DNA of 59,185 nucleotides, from NCBI RefSeq assembly GCF_016658545.1, contig NZ_JACVZC010000026.1:1-59185 (forward strand), written 5' to 3'. This document shows positions 50,030 through 59,142 of this stretch, one piece after another (the first letter of the stretch is position 1; the number at the start of each line of letters is the position of its first letter). The stretch is from Pseudomonas sp. S37. GTDB lineage: Bacteria > Pseudomonadota > Gammaproteobacteria > Pseudomonadales > Pseudomonadaceae. The notes below the pieces were generated by a model, which saw only the letters and a list, made by a program, of their open reading frames with translations, was not told the DNA's origin and searched no databases. Position numbers and translations under genes: made by a program.

Positions 50030-52012
50030 ATGGCCGGGCTGATTCCCCAGAGCTTCATTGACGACCTGATCAACCGCCTCGACATCGTCGACGTGGTGAG
50101 TTCGCGCGTCCAGCTGAAAAAGACCGGCAAGAACTACTCCGCCTGCTGCCCGTTCCACAAGGAAAAGACCCCTTCCTTCACGGTCAGCCCCGACAAGCAG
50201 TTCTACTACTGCTTCGGCTGCGGCGCCGGTGGCAACGCCCTGGGCTTTGTCATGGACCACGACAACCTGGACTTCCCCCAGGCTGTCGAGGAACTGGCCC
50301 GCGCCGCTGGCATGGAAGTGCCCCGCGAACAAGGCCGCCGCGACAACAAGCCGCGCCAGCCTACCGACTCGCCGCTGTACCCGCTGCTGGATGCCGCCTC
50401 GGAGTTCTACCGCCAGGCCCTGCGCAGCCACCCGACCCGCAAGGCGGCGGTGGACTACCTCAAGGGCCGCGGCCTGTCCGGGGAAATCGCCCGTGACTTC
50501 GGCCTGGGCTTCGCTCCGCCTGGCTGGGACAACCTGCTCAAGCACCTGGGTGCCGATACCCTGCAGCAGAAAGTGATGATCGATGCCGGCCTGCTGATCG
50601 AGAACGCCGAAAGCGGCAAGCGCTACGACCGCTTCCGCGACCGGGTGATGTTCCCGATCCGCGACAGCCGCGGGCGCATCATCGCCTTCGGTGGCCGGGT
50701 GCTCGGCGACGACAAGCCCAAGTACCTGAACTCCCCGGAAACCCCGGTGTTCCACAAAGGCCAGGAGCTGTACGGGCTGTACGAGGCGCGCAAGCACAAC
50801 CGCAACCTCGACGAAATCATCGTGGTCGAGGGCTACATGGACGTCATCGCCCTGGCCCAGCAAGGCCTGCGCAATGCCGTGGCCACCCTTGGCACCGCCA
50901 CCAGCGAAGAGCACCTGAAGCGCCTGTTCCGCGTGGTGCCCAGCGTGCTGTTCTGCTTCGACGGCGACCAGGCCGGGCGCAAGGCGGCCTGGCGCGCACT
51001 GGAATCGACCCTGTCGAACCTGCAGGACGGCCGCCGCGCCCGCTTCCTGTTCCTGCCCGAAGGCGAAGACCCGGACAGCCTGGTGCGCGCCGAAGGCACC
51101 GATGCTTTCATGGCCCGCATCAACCAGCACGCCCAACCGCTGGCCGACTACTTCTTCGAGCAACTGGGCGTCGAAGCCGACCCGCGCTCGCTGGAAGGCA
51201 AGGCGCACATGGCAACCCTGGCTGCACCGTTGATCGAAAAGATCCCCGGCGCCAACCTGCGCCAGTTGATGCGCAACCGCCTGAAGGAAATCACCGGCCT
51301 CGACCCACAGCAGGTCGAACAACTGGCGCAGCAGGCGCCAGCGGCCAGCAGCGTGCCGGATTACGACCCGGGCTACGACTACGACGCCATGGCCAGCTAC
51401 ACCCCCGACTACGGCGACATGCCGCAGCACGACTTTGCGCCGGTGCAGCAGGAGCAGGCGTGGAAGCCGAACAAGGGCGGCGGCAAAAAGCCGTGGAGCG
51501 ACAAGCCGTGGGACAAGAACCGCAAGGGCGGCAAACCCTGGCAGCAACGTGACGAAGCGCCGCCGCGCGTGCCGGCACCGGTCGAACCGCCTACCCTGGC
51601 GGCCCTGCGAACCCTGCTGCACCACCCGCTGCTGGCCGGCAAGGTGGAAGACGCCAGCCACTTCGCCGACGAAGAACACCTGTACAGCCAGCTGTTGGTG
51701 GCATTGATCGAAGCCGCACAGAAAAATCCTGGGCTAAGCTCAATGCAGTTGATCGCACGTTGGCATGGTACCGAACAGGGCCGCCTGCTACGGGCCCTGG
51801 CAGAAAAGGAATGGCTGATCGTGGCCGACAACCTTGAACAACAGTTTTTCGACACTATAACTAGCTTGTCCGCCCGCCAACGCGAGCGCAGCCTGGAACA
51901 ACTGCTCAGGAAATCACGTCAAAGCGAATTGACCAGCGAGGAAAAAACCCAGCTCCTCGCCCTGCTGAGCCGGAATGTTCCCGCACAAACGCCGACCTCA
52001 TCTGGCGCGTGA
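50030..52012 (+). CDS. dnaG: DNA primase
   Basis: Makes RNA primers for replication. 660 residues. The N-terminal zinc finger CCPFHKEK...CFGCG lies near 40-64. A TOPRIM catalytic core has VVEGYMDV near 264 and FDGDQAGRKA near 308. The C-terminal DnaB-binding domain follows a Gly/Lys/Pro-rich linker (about 450-530). ATG at 50030 gives the family start MAGLIPQ; seven upstream in-frame codons are open. rpoD starts 67 bp after the stop. Confidence 0.97.
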   Translation: MAGLIPQSFIDDLINRLDIVDVVSSRVQLKKTGKNYSACCPFHKEKTPSFTVSPDKQFYYCFGCGAGGNALGFVMDHDNLDFPQAVEELARAAGMEVPREQGRRDNKPRQPTDSPLYPLLDAASEFYRQALRSHPTRKAAVDYLKGRGLSGEIARDFGLGFAPPGWDNLLKHLGADTLQQKVMIDAGLLIENAESGKRYDRFRDRVMFPIRDSRGRIIAFGGRVLGDDKPKYLNSPETPVFHKGQELYGLYEARKHNRNLDEIIVVEGYMDVIALAQQGLRNAVATLGTATSEEHLKRLFRVVPSVLFCFDGDQAGRKAAWRALESTLSNLQDGRRARFLFLPEGEDPDSLVRAEGTDAFMARINQHAQPLADYFFEQLGVEADPRSLEGKAHMATLAAPLIEKIPGANLRQLMRNRLKEITGLDPQQVEQLAQQAPAASSVPDYDPGYDYDAMASYTPDYGDMPQHDFAPVQQEQAWKPNKGGGKKPWSDKPWDKNRKGGKPWQQRDEAPPRVPAPVEPPTLAALRTLLHHPLLAGKVEDASHFADEEHLYSQLLVALIEAAQKNPGLSSMQLIARWHGTEQGRLLRALAEKEWLIVADNLEQQFFDTITSLSARQRERSLEQLLRKSRQSELTSEEKTQLLALLSRNVPAQTPTSSGA

Positions 52013-52026
52013 GGCCCATGCTCGGG

Positions 52027-52032
52027 TATAAT
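52027..52032 (+). promoter_or_regulatory. -10 element of a probable rpoD promoter
   Basis: A perfect TATAAT lies 47 bp before the rpoD ATG, in the short gap after dnaG. No convincing -35 box is seen 17 bp upstream (that part lies in or near the dnaG stop). An extra promoter for rpoD inside the operon is plausible. Confidence 0.45.
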
Positions 52033-52079
52033 CCTCGGCTTGTTTTTTGCCCGCCAAGACCTTCAGTGGATAGGGTGTT

Positions 52080-53930
52080 ATGTCCGGAAAAGCGCAACAG
52101 CAGTCTCGTATCAAAGAGTTGATCACCCGCGGTCGTGAGCAGGGCTACCTGACTTACGCGGAGGTCAACGACCACCTGCCTGAGGATATTTCAGATCCGG
52201 AACAGGTGGAAGACATCATCCGCATGATCAACGACATGGGGATCAACGTATTCGAGAGTGCTCCGGATGCGGATGCCCTTCTGTTGGCGGAAGCCGACAC
52301 CGACGAAGCCGCGGCCGAAGAAGCCGCTGCTGCGTTGGCGGCAGTTGAAACCGATATCGGCCGCACGACCGACCCGGTGCGCATGTACATGCGCGAAATG
52401 GGTACTGTCGAGCTGCTGACCCGCGAAGGCGAGATCGAAATCGCCAAGCGTATCGAGGAAGGCATCCGTGAAGTGATGGGCGCTATCGCCCACTTCCCGG
52501 GTACTGTCGACTACATTCTCGGCGAATATGACCGCGTCACCGCCGAAGGTGGCCGTCTGTCCGATGTTCTCAGCGGTTACATCGACCCTGATGACAACAT
52601 CGCCGCACCGACCGAAGAAGTACCGGTCCCTGGTGCCAAGGCCCCTGCGGCCAAGGAAGAGTCGGACGACGAAGACGAAGAAAGTGAAGGCAGTGACGAC
52701 GAGGAAGAGGCCGAAAGCGGTCCCGACCCTGTGGTTGCAGCCCAGCGTTTCGGTGCGGTCAACGATCAGCTTCAGGCCACCAACAAGGTTCTGAAGAAAA
52801 ACGGTCGCGCCCATAAGGAAAGCATCGAGGCCCTGCAGGCCCTGGCTGACCTGTTCATGCCGATCAAACTGGTACCGAAGCAATTCGAAGTACTGGTCGA
52901 GCGTGTACGTGACGCTCTGAGCCGTCTGCGCCAGCAAGAACGCGCCATCATGCAACTGTGCGTCCGTGACGCCCGCATGCCACGCGCCGACTTCCTGCGC
53001 ATGTTCCCGAGCAACGAAACCGACCAGACCTGGAGCGGTGACCTGGCCAAGCGCAACACCAAATGGGCGGCTGCCCTGGGTGAAAAGGACGCTGCCATTG
53101 TCGCTTGCCAACAGAAGCTGATCGACCTTGAGACCGAAACCGGCCTGACCGTTGCCGAGATCAAGGAAATCAACCGTCGCATGTCGATCGGTGAAGCCAA
53201 GGCCCGCCGCGCCAAGAAAGAAATGGTCGAGGCGAACCTGCGTCTGGTGATCTCCATCGCCAAGAAGTACACCAACCGTGGCCTGCAGTTCCTCGATCTG
53301 ATCCAGGAAGGCAACATCGGCTTGATGAAAGCGGTGGACAAGTTCGAATACCGTCGCGGTTACAAGTTCTCGACCTATGCCACCTGGTGGATCCGTCAGG
53401 CAATCACCCGTTCGATCGCCGACCAGGCACGCACCATCCGTATTCCGGTGCACATGATCGAAACGATCAACAAGCTCAACCGTATTTCCCGGCAGATGCT
53501 GCAGGAAATGGGTCGTGAACCGACCCCGGAAGAGCTGGGCGAGCGCATGGAAATGCCTGAGGACAAGATCCGCAAGGTACTGAAGATCGCCAAAGAGCCG
53601 ATCTCCATGGAAACCCCGATCGGTGACGACGAAGATTCGCACCTGGGCGACTTCATTGAGGACTCGACCATGCAGTCCCCGATTGACGTGGCCACGGTCG
53701 AAAGCCTGAAAGAAGCCACCCGCGACGTGCTCTCGGGCCTTACCGCACGCGAAGCCAAAGTGCTGCGCATGCGTTTCGGTATCGACATGAACACCGACCA
53801 CACCCTCGAAGAGGTGGGCAAGCAGTTTGACGTAACGCGTGAGCGGATCCGTCAGATCGAAGCGAAGGCGTTGCGCAAACTGCGCCACCCAACGCGCAGC
53901 GAGCACTTGCGCAGCTTCCTCGACGAGTGA
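52080..53930 (+). CDS. rpoD: RNA polymerase sigma-70 factor RpoD
   Basis: Primary sigma factor, 616 residues. Region 1.1 is at the N-terminus and 1.2 near residue 95 ([11 protein letters not shown]). The non-conserved region contains an acidic Glu/Asp-rich stretch near 195-220. Region 2 has [17 protein letters not shown] near 420, followed by region 3 and region 4 with the helix-turn-helix [20 protein letters not shown] near 568-587. Last gene of the operon, ending in a strong terminator. Confidence 0.98.
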   Translation: MSGKAQQQSRIKELITRGREQGYLTYAEVNDHLPEDISDPEQVEDIIRMINDMGINVFESAPDADALLLAEADTDEAAAEEAAAALAAVETDIGRTTDPVRMYMREMGTVELLTREGEIEIAKRIEEGIREVMGAIAHFPGTVDYILGEYDRVTAEGGRLSDVLSGYIDPDDNIAAPTEEVPVPGAKAPAAKEESDDEDEESEGSDDEEEAESGPDPVVAAQRFGAVNDQLQATNKVLKKNGRAHKESIEALQALADLFMPIKLVPKQFEVLVERVRDALSRLRQQERAIMQLCVRDARMPRADFLRMFPSNETDQTWSGDLAKRNTKWAAALGEKDAAIVACQQKLIDLETETGLTVAEIKEINRRMSIGEAKARRAKKEMVEANLRLVISIAKKYTNRGLQFLDLIQEGNIGLMKAVDKFEYRRGYKFSTYATWWIRQAITRSIADQARTIRIPVHMIETINKLNRISRQMLQEMGREPTPEELGERMEMPEDKIRKVLKIAKEPISMETPIGDDEDSHLGDFIEDSTMQSPIDVATVESLKEATRDVLSGLTAREAKVLRMRFGIDMNTDHTLEEVGKQFDVTRERIRQIEAKALRKLRHPTRSEHLRSFLDE

Positions 53931-53934
53931 TGAC

Positions 53935-53966
53935 AAAACCCCGGCCCAGGCCGGGGTTTTTCTTTT
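53935..53966 (+). terminator. Rho-independent terminator of the rpsU-dnaG-rpoD operon
   Basis: AAAACCCCGGC/GCCGGGGTTTT (53935-53945 with 53950-53960), a CCAG loop and a T-rich tail, 5 bp after the rpoD stop. Confidence 0.9.
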
Positions 53967-54009
53967 CTGCCTTCTGAGCCACACATATCTGGAGGCAGGC
54001 GCAATCCCA

Positions 54010-54053
54010 TGTAGGAGCGGCTTCAGCCGCGAACACCGGCAAAGCCGGTGCCC
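54010..54053. repeat. Single REP element
   Basis: One REP with core GGCTTCAGCC, followed by the minor palindrome CACCGGCAAAGCCGGTG, the same companion seen beside the REP at 10745. It lies between rpoD and the GGDEF-EAL gene and is not paired. Confidence 0.85.
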
Positions 54054-54180
54054 TCCACCACGCCGCCCCGGAATTTGCGCAAGGCCCTGTTGTATCTGAC
54101 AAAAGACCCCACCTTCCACAGCACACCTGCAGCAATGCCAGTCTACACTCGACTTCAGACCCCCTGAAAGCGAGGCCGCC

Positions 54181-57100
54181 ATGTCCTTGAAGCCGGCCAT
54201 CCTGTTGCTGCTCCTGATTTTGTGGAACACAACGGCCGGCGCCCTGACCCTGACAGACGAGGAGAACGCCTGGCTGGCTGCCCACCCGCAGCTAAAGCTG
54301 GGCGTGGACGCCTCTTGGCCACCGTTCGAGTTTCGCGACCAGGAGGGCCGCTACCAGGGATTGGCCGCCGATTACATTGCCGCGATCCAGCAACGCTTGG
54401 GCGTAACGCTGAAACCGGTCGAGCCCAGCAGCTGGACCGAGGTACTGGCGCAGGTGCGGGAAAACCGTATCGACCTGCTGCCCGGCATCATGTCCACCCC
54501 CGAACGCCAGGCCTACCTGGCGTTCACCCGCCCATACCTCGACTTCCCCATCGTTATCCTCGCCCATAAAGGCGGCGCACAGCCGCGCAACCTGGATGAC
54601 CTGTACGGCCTGAAAATCGCGGTGGTAGAAAACTACGCCCCACACGAGTTGCTGCGCACCCACCATCCCGACCTCAACCTGGTGGCTCTGCCCAATGTCA
54701 GCTCAACGCTGCAGGCCCTGGCTACCGACCAGGTGGACGCCGTAGTCGGTGACCTGGCCTCCAGCATCTGGAGCCTGCGCCAGCTCAAGCTCGACGGCCT
54801 CTACGTCAGCGGCGAAACACCCTACCGCTACCAGCTGGCCATGGCCGTTCCGCGCAACAACCAGGTACTGGTCGGCATTCTCGACAAAGTGATGGCCGAC
54901 ATGAGCAGCAGCGAGGTCAGCCAGATCCAGCAGCGCTGGGTGGGCAATGTGGTCGACCAGCGGCTGTTCTGGTCCGACCTGCTGGTGTATGGCCTGCCAG
55001 CGGTGCTGGTGCTGATGGCCGTGCTGGCCGTGGTCATTCGCATCAACCGCCGGCTTAGTTCGGAAATTTCCCGGCGCATCGCCCTGGAGCAGGAGCTGCG
55101 CAGCAGCGAATACCATTACCGTGGCCTGGTCGAGAGCCTGTCAGCCATCGCCTGGGAGGCCGACGCCAACGACTACACCTACAGCTACGTGTCACCGCAT
55201 GCCGAAGACCTGCTTGGCTACCCATTGACCGACTGGCTAAGGCCCGGTTTCTGGCGCAGCATCCTGCACCCGGAAGACGCACTCTGGGCCCAGGCCTACT
55301 GTGACAGCGAAGCCGCCGCCGGGCGCGACCACAGCCTGGATTACCGGGTAATCCGCGCCGACGGCCAGTCACTCTGGGTGCGCAACATCGTCAGCATGAT
55401 CGAACACGGGCACCAGCCGGTAATGCGCGGGCTGATGATCGACATCAGCGAAACCAAGCGCACCGAAGACGCCCTGCGCCTGTCCGAGCAGAAGTTCGCC
55501 TCGGTGTTCCAGCAGTGCCCGGATATCCTGCTGATCGCCCGCCACAGCGATGGCTGCCTGCTGGAGGTGAACGAAGCCTTCGAAGAGCAGATCGGCCTGA
55601 CCCCGGAGCAGGTCATTGGCCGCACCGCCACCGAGCTCAACCTGTGGGGCGTCGAAGGCAGCGGCCCGCGGGTACTCGAGCGTTTGCACCAGGGCGGCAT
55701 CCGCAACCTGGAGATGAGCTTCCGCCGCAGCAACGGGCAATTGTTCACTGGCCTGACCTCGGCTGAAACCTTCGAGCTCGACGGCATCCCCGCGCTGGTG
55801 GTGGCGGTACGCGACATCAACCAGCTCAAGGAAACCCAACAGCAACTGCAAACCTCGGAAGAGAAATTCGCCAAAGCCTTTCATGCCTCGCCCGACGGCC
55901 TGCTGCTTTCGCGCCAGAGCGACGGCTTGCTGCTGGAAGTGAACGAAGGCTTCTGCCGCCTCACCGGCTACGACCTCAACCCGACCATCGACCAGACCTC
56001 GCTGGACCTGGGCATCTGGGTCGACCTCAACGAGCGCAAGCGCCTGGTCGACCAGCTCAACCGCGACGGCTTTGTTCGCGACTTCACTTGCCATATCCGC
56101 CGCAGCGACGGGCAAATCCGCCTGTGCGAGCTGTCCGCCCGCCCCCTGCCGATTACCGGCGTCGACTGTATGCTGACCATCGCCCGCGACATCACCGAGC
56201 GGCACCTGATGCAGGAAAAACTGCAGCTGGCCGCCACCGTATTCGAGAACACCGCCGAAGGCGTGCTGATTACCGACATCGACCAGCGCATCAGTGCCGT
56301 CAACCGCGCCTTCAGCGAAATCACCGGCTACAGCGAAATCGAAGCCCTTGGCCAAACCCCGCGCCTGCTCGCCTCTGGCCAGCACGACAGCGCCTTCTAC
56401 GCCGCCATGTGGCACCAACTGACCGATGAAGGCCACTGGCAAGGCGAGATCTACAACAAGCGCAAGAACGGCGAGCTGTACCCCGGCTGGCTGACCATCA
56501 GCGCGGTGCGCAACAGCGAGCGCGAAATCACCCACTTTGTCGCCGTATTCGCCGACATCTCCAGCCTCAAGCACGCCCAGGCCAAACTTGACTACCAGGC
56601 CCACCACGACCCGCTGACTGGCCTGCCCAACCGCGCCCTGTTCGAAAGCCGCCTGCAGGCCGTGCTTACCTGCGCACAGGTATCCAACCGCCAGGGCGCG
56701 GTGCTGTTCCTCGACCTTGACCGCTTCAAGCACATCAACGACAGCCTCGGCCACCCGGTCGGCGACCTGCTGCTCAAGGGCATTGCCCAGCGCCTGAAGG
56801 AGCAGGTACGCGACGTCGACACCGTGGCACGCCTTGGCGGCGACGAATTCATCATCCTGCTGCCCGGCTTGCACAAACCCAGCGACGCCAGCACCATCGC
56901 CAACAAGCTGCTGGCCTGTTTCAACGCACCGTTCCAGGCCGGTGAGCACGAGTTCTTCACCAGCGCCAGCATTGGCATCAGCCTTTATCCACAGGACGGC
57001 ACCGACGTTGCCACACTGATCCGCAACGCCGACGCCGCCATGTACCGTTCCAAGGCCAAAGGCCGCAACCGTGTCGAAGCCTACACCCGCGACCTCACCG

Positions 57101-57924
57101 CCCAGGCCAGCGAACGCATCGCCCTGGAACATGAACTGCGCCGCGCCGTGGAGCGCAATGAAATGAGCCTGTGCTTCCAGCCCAAGCTCAGCCTCAAGAC
57201 CCATAGCCTGGTTGGCGCCGAAGCGCTGATCCGCTGGAGCCACCCGACCTTTGGCGAGGTACCGCCAGAGCACTTCATCCACCTGGCCGAAGAGAACGGC
57301 ACCATCCTCCAGCTCGGCGACTGGGTGCTGGAAGAGGCCTGCCGGCAGATGCATCGCTGGAAACGGGACTACGAAGCGTTCGGCCCGCTTTCGATCAACC
57401 TTGCCGGCGCCCAGTTGCGCCACCACGGCCTGGCCAAGCGCATAGAACAACTGCTCAAGACCTACGGCCTGAAGGCTGGGGACCTGCAGCTGGAAATTAC
57501 TGAAAACTTCATCATGAGCCAGGCAGAAGAAGCCTTGGCTGTGCTGCATCAACTGAAAAAACTGGGCGTGCAACTGGCCATCGACGACTTCGGCACCGGC
57601 TATTCCTCGCTCAGCTACCTCAAACGCCTGCCGCTGGACATCCTCAAGATCGACAAGTCGTTCATCCGCGGCTTGCCCGACGACCCCCACGACGCCGCCA
57701 TCGCCCGCGCGATCATTGCGCTGGGCCGCAGCATGCAATTGACGATCATTGCCGAGGGTGTGGAAAACCAGGCCCAGCAGCGTTTCCTGGCGGCCGAAGG
57801 CTGCGAGCAGATCCAAGGCTACATCGTCAGCCTGCCGCTGCCGCCAGAGGAATTCGCCGCTACGTTTCTTCGCATAGCACTATCGGATCTTTCAGATGGC
57901 ACAGGTGCGAAACCCTCGTTATAA
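54181..57924 (+). CDS. Membrane GGDEF-EAL protein with SBP_bac_3-like sensor and multiple PAS domains
   Basis: 1247-residue cyclic-di-GMP protein. There is a signal/anchor segment (1-21), a periplasmic amino-acid-binding-protein-like domain (about 27-250), a transmembrane helix near 265-287, and about four PAS modules (300-800). The GGDEF domain has an intact GGDEF near residue 885 and the inhibitory-site RxxD five residues before it. The EAL domain has EALIRW near 1012 and DDFGTGYSS and KIDKSF further on. Both catalytic signatures look complete, so synthesis or breakdown cannot be chosen from sequence. A GAGG site precedes the ATG. Confidence 0.93.
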   Translation: MSLKPAILLLLLILWNTTAGALTLTDEENAWLAAHPQLKLGVDASWPPFEFRDQEGRYQGLAADYIAAIQQRLGVTLKPVEPSSWTEVLAQVRENRIDLLPGIMSTPERQAYLAFTRPYLDFPIVILAHKGGAQPRNLDDLYGLKIAVVENYAPHELLRTHHPDLNLVALPNVSSTLQALATDQVDAVVGDLASSIWSLRQLKLDGLYVSGETPYRYQLAMAVPRNNQVLVGILDKVMADMSSSEVSQIQQRWVGNVVDQRLFWSDLLVYGLPAVLVLMAVLAVVIRINRRLSSEISRRIALEQELRSSEYHYRGLVESLSAIAWEADANDYTYSYVSPHAEDLLGYPLTDWLRPGFWRSILHPEDALWAQAYCDSEAAAGRDHSLDYRVIRADGQSLWVRNIVSMIEHGHQPVMRGLMIDISETKRTEDALRLSEQKFASVFQQCPDILLIARHSDGCLLEVNEAFEEQIGLTPEQVIGRTATELNLWGVEGSGPRVLERLHQGGIRNLEMSFRRSNGQLFTGLTSAETFELDGIPALVVAVRDINQLKETQQQLQTSEEKFAKAFHASPDGLLLSRQSDGLLLEVNEGFCRLTGYDLNPTIDQTSLDLGIWVDLNERKRLVDQLNRDGFVRDFTCHIRRSDGQIRLCELSARPLPITGVDCMLTIARDITERHLMQEKLQLAATVFENTAEGVLITDIDQRISAVNRAFSEITGYSEIEALGQTPRLLASGQHDSAFYAAMWHQLTDEGHWQGEIYNKRKNGELYPGWLTISAVRNSEREITHFVAVFADISSLKHAQAKLDYQAHHDPLTGLPNRALFESRLQAVLTCAQVSNRQGAVLFLDLDRFKHINDSLGHPVGDLLLKGIAQRLKEQVRDVDTVARLGGDEFIILLPGLHKPSDASTIANKLLACFNAPFQAGEHEFFTSASIGISLYPQDGTDVATLIRNADAAMYRSKAKGRNRVEAYTRDLTAQASERIALEHELRRAVERNEMSLCFQPKLSLKTHSLVGAEALIRWSHPTFGEVPPEHFIHLAEENGTILQLGDWVLEEACRQMHRWKRDYEAFGPLSINLAGAQLRHHGLAKRIEQLLKTYGLKAGDLQLEITENFIMSQAEEALAVLHQLKKLGVQLAIDDFGTGYSSLSYLKRLPLDILKIDKSFIRGLPDDPHDAAIARAIIALGRSMQLTIIAEGVENQAQQRFLAAEGCEQIQGYIVSLPLPPEEFAATFLRIALSDLSDGTGAKPSL

Positions 57925-57925
57925 T
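57920..57925 (+). promoter_or_regulatory. -10 element of the tRNA promoter
   Basis: TATAAT spans the TAA stop codon of the GGDEF-EAL gene, 15 bp before the tRNA. No strong -35 hexamer is visible at the right spacing, so the promoter is supported mainly by the -10 and its position. Confidence 0.5.
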
Positions 57926-57940
57926 CCGGCCACTTACTGA

Positions 57941-58017
57941 GGGCCTATAGCTCAGTTGGTTAGAGCAGAGGACTCATAATCCTTTGGTCCACGGTTCGAG
58001 TCCGTGTGGGCCCACCA
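57941..58017 (+). tRNA. tRNA with CAT anticodon, probably tRNA-Ile2 (lysidine type)
   Basis: A 77-nt cloverleaf with the CCA end encoded. The acceptor stem GGGCCTA pairs with TGGGCCC (one G-T pair), the anticodon stem is GAGGA/TCCTT, and the anticodon CAT is at 57975-57977. The T arm is ACGG with TTCGAGT. The stretch around the anticodon (GACTCATAATC, then TTTGGTC) resembles E. coli ileX, whose CAT is modified to read AUA, more than elongator Met tRNA. Metionyl identity cannot be excluded by eye. Confidence 0.9.
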
Positions 58018-58025
58018 GATACGAC

Positions 58026-58051
58026 AAAGCCGCGCGAATGCGCGGCTTTTT
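58026..58051 (+). terminator. Rho-independent terminator of the tRNA
   Basis: AGCCGCGC/GCGCGGCT (58028-58035 with 58040-58047), a GAAT loop and five T, 9 bp after the tRNA end. Confidence 0.88.
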
Positions 58052-58139
58052 CATGCCTGTCGATCAGGTGGTCAGTCTTGCTTCTTCGCCGAACGCAACG
58101 ATGCTTGCCCGCCAGGTAAGCACATTGGGCCGCGTTGCG

Positions 58140-58170
58140 CCCCTTCGCGGGCACGCCCGCTCCCACAGGT
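58140..58170. repeat. Single REP element
   Basis: One REP with the rarer core GGGCACGCCC, followed by CCACAGG. It stands alone in the gap between the tRNA and the acetyltransferase gene. Confidence 0.8.
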
Positions 58171-58305
58171 ACGGCGCATGGTTTGAGCTCAGTGCGATCG
58201 ATGGGAGCTGGCTTGCCGGCGATGGGCTGCGCAGTAGTCCTAGGCAGTCGTGACTAACTGGCATCAGGCTCCAAGCCTGGCTTTTGTCACCACACTCCAG
58301 AAGCG

Positions 58306-58335
58306 AAAAAACCGGCTTACGCCGGCTTTTCCCCC
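58306..58335 (-). terminator. Terminator-like hairpin downstream of a gene fragment
   Basis: On the minus strand CCGGC/GCCGG (with one bulge in the outer A/T pairs) is followed by six T. No complete gene ends here; the nearest candidate is the reading-frame fragment that stops at 58387 on the same strand. Confidence 0.6.
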
Positions 58336-58386
58336 CTCCAACCAGATGGTCATGCCACGCCGGTCGTGAGGGTTAGTTGTTGCCGC

Positions 58387-58524
58387 TTAGTGTTGCGCAA
58401 CGAGGATTCTGATGCAAGGTAGGGCAGCAAGCTCATCCGCCAAGCCGAAATCATCAGTAGGGCTTCTGGCCTCGCCTAGCGCTATCAAGTTGGCGATAAA
58501 GCCATAGCCCCATGAGCAATCACT
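58387..58524 (-). pseudogene. Possible 3' fragment of an unidentified gene
   Basis: On the minus strand a frame reads SDCSWGYGFIANLIALG, then EARSPTDDFGLADELAALP, then CIRILVAQH and a TAA stop. It has no usable start codon and is in a different frame from the acetyltransferase whose end it abuts. Codons such as ATA, CTA and AGA are rare in the neighbours, and GC is clearly lower. The terminator-like hairpin about 50 bp further on fits an old gene end. The parent gene is not recognised. Confidence 0.35.
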
Positions 58525-59077
58525 ACCCCACTCTCGCCCGCATCTCGACCTGCCGCGGGTTGTAGAAGGTCATCCCAGCCGGAATATCCCGCGTAACCAG
58601 CGACATCGCGCCAATCACTACGTCATCACCAATCTCTATATGGTCGGCGACGATGCAGCTGTTGGCACCGATGCTCACGTTGTCGCCGATGCGCAGGGCG
58701 TAGTCTTCCAGCCCGAGGGTCTTGATGCCGATCGAGCAGTTCTGCCGAATGAAGAAATTACGCCCGATGCTCACATGCCGGGTAATCACCACCCCCGGCA
58801 GATGGGCGATGCGCAGGCCGGGGGCGATCTGGGCGCCGATGTCGATGTCTACGGCGTACTTGAGGTTGAGGCGCTGCTGCATGCGCCGGGCATGGCGCCG
58901 GGCTAGGCCGCCGCGGGCGTCGAGATACTGGGCCAGGCGGTAGGTGAAGAGGAAGCGTAGTTTGTTGTCCTTGCGTGCGCGGCGCAGCACGTTGAACAGC
59001 AGGCTGATGCGGCGTCCGGGCCTTTTCTTGTTGGAGACTTCCAGTCGCCAGCATTCGAGCAGGTGGTCGAGGTTCAC
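58523..59077 (-). CDS. Hexapeptide-repeat acyltransferase, serine O-acetyltransferase-like
   Basis: 184-residue protein with a basic N-terminal helical part (about 1-70) and a left-handed beta-helix of hexapeptide repeats to the C-terminus (IGRNFFIRQNCSIGIKTLG, IGDNVSIGANSCIVADHIEI, IGDDVVIGAMSLV). This resembles serine acetyltransferases and polysaccharide acetyltransferases; the short N-terminal part makes a surface-glycan role more likely than CysE. The start is GTG with no good ribosome binding site. Upstream in frame is ATGATGAACCGCTAG, so an earlier start would meet a stop after four codons. Confidence 0.8.
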   Translation of the reverse strand: MNLDHLLECWRLEVSNKKRPGRRISLLFNVLRRARKDNKLRFLFTYRLAQYLDARGGLARRHARRMQQRLNLKYAVDIDIGAQIAPGLRIAHLPGVVITRHVSIGRNFFIRQNCSIGIKTLGLEDYALRIGDNVSIGANSCIVADHIEIGDDVVIGAMSLVTRDIPAGMTFYNPRQVEMRARVG

Positions 59078-59142
59078 GCTGAGGTACTCGTTGGACTAGC
59101 GGTTCATCATGCCGAACGCAAAGCCATCGGGCCAGCGCGGTC

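Noticed and set aside
55369..57816. An 815-codon open frame opposite the GGDEF-EAL gene
   Set aside because: It mirrors the codon pattern of the sense gene, whose GGDEF and EAL motifs are intact. No ribosome binding site or domain supports the antisense frame.
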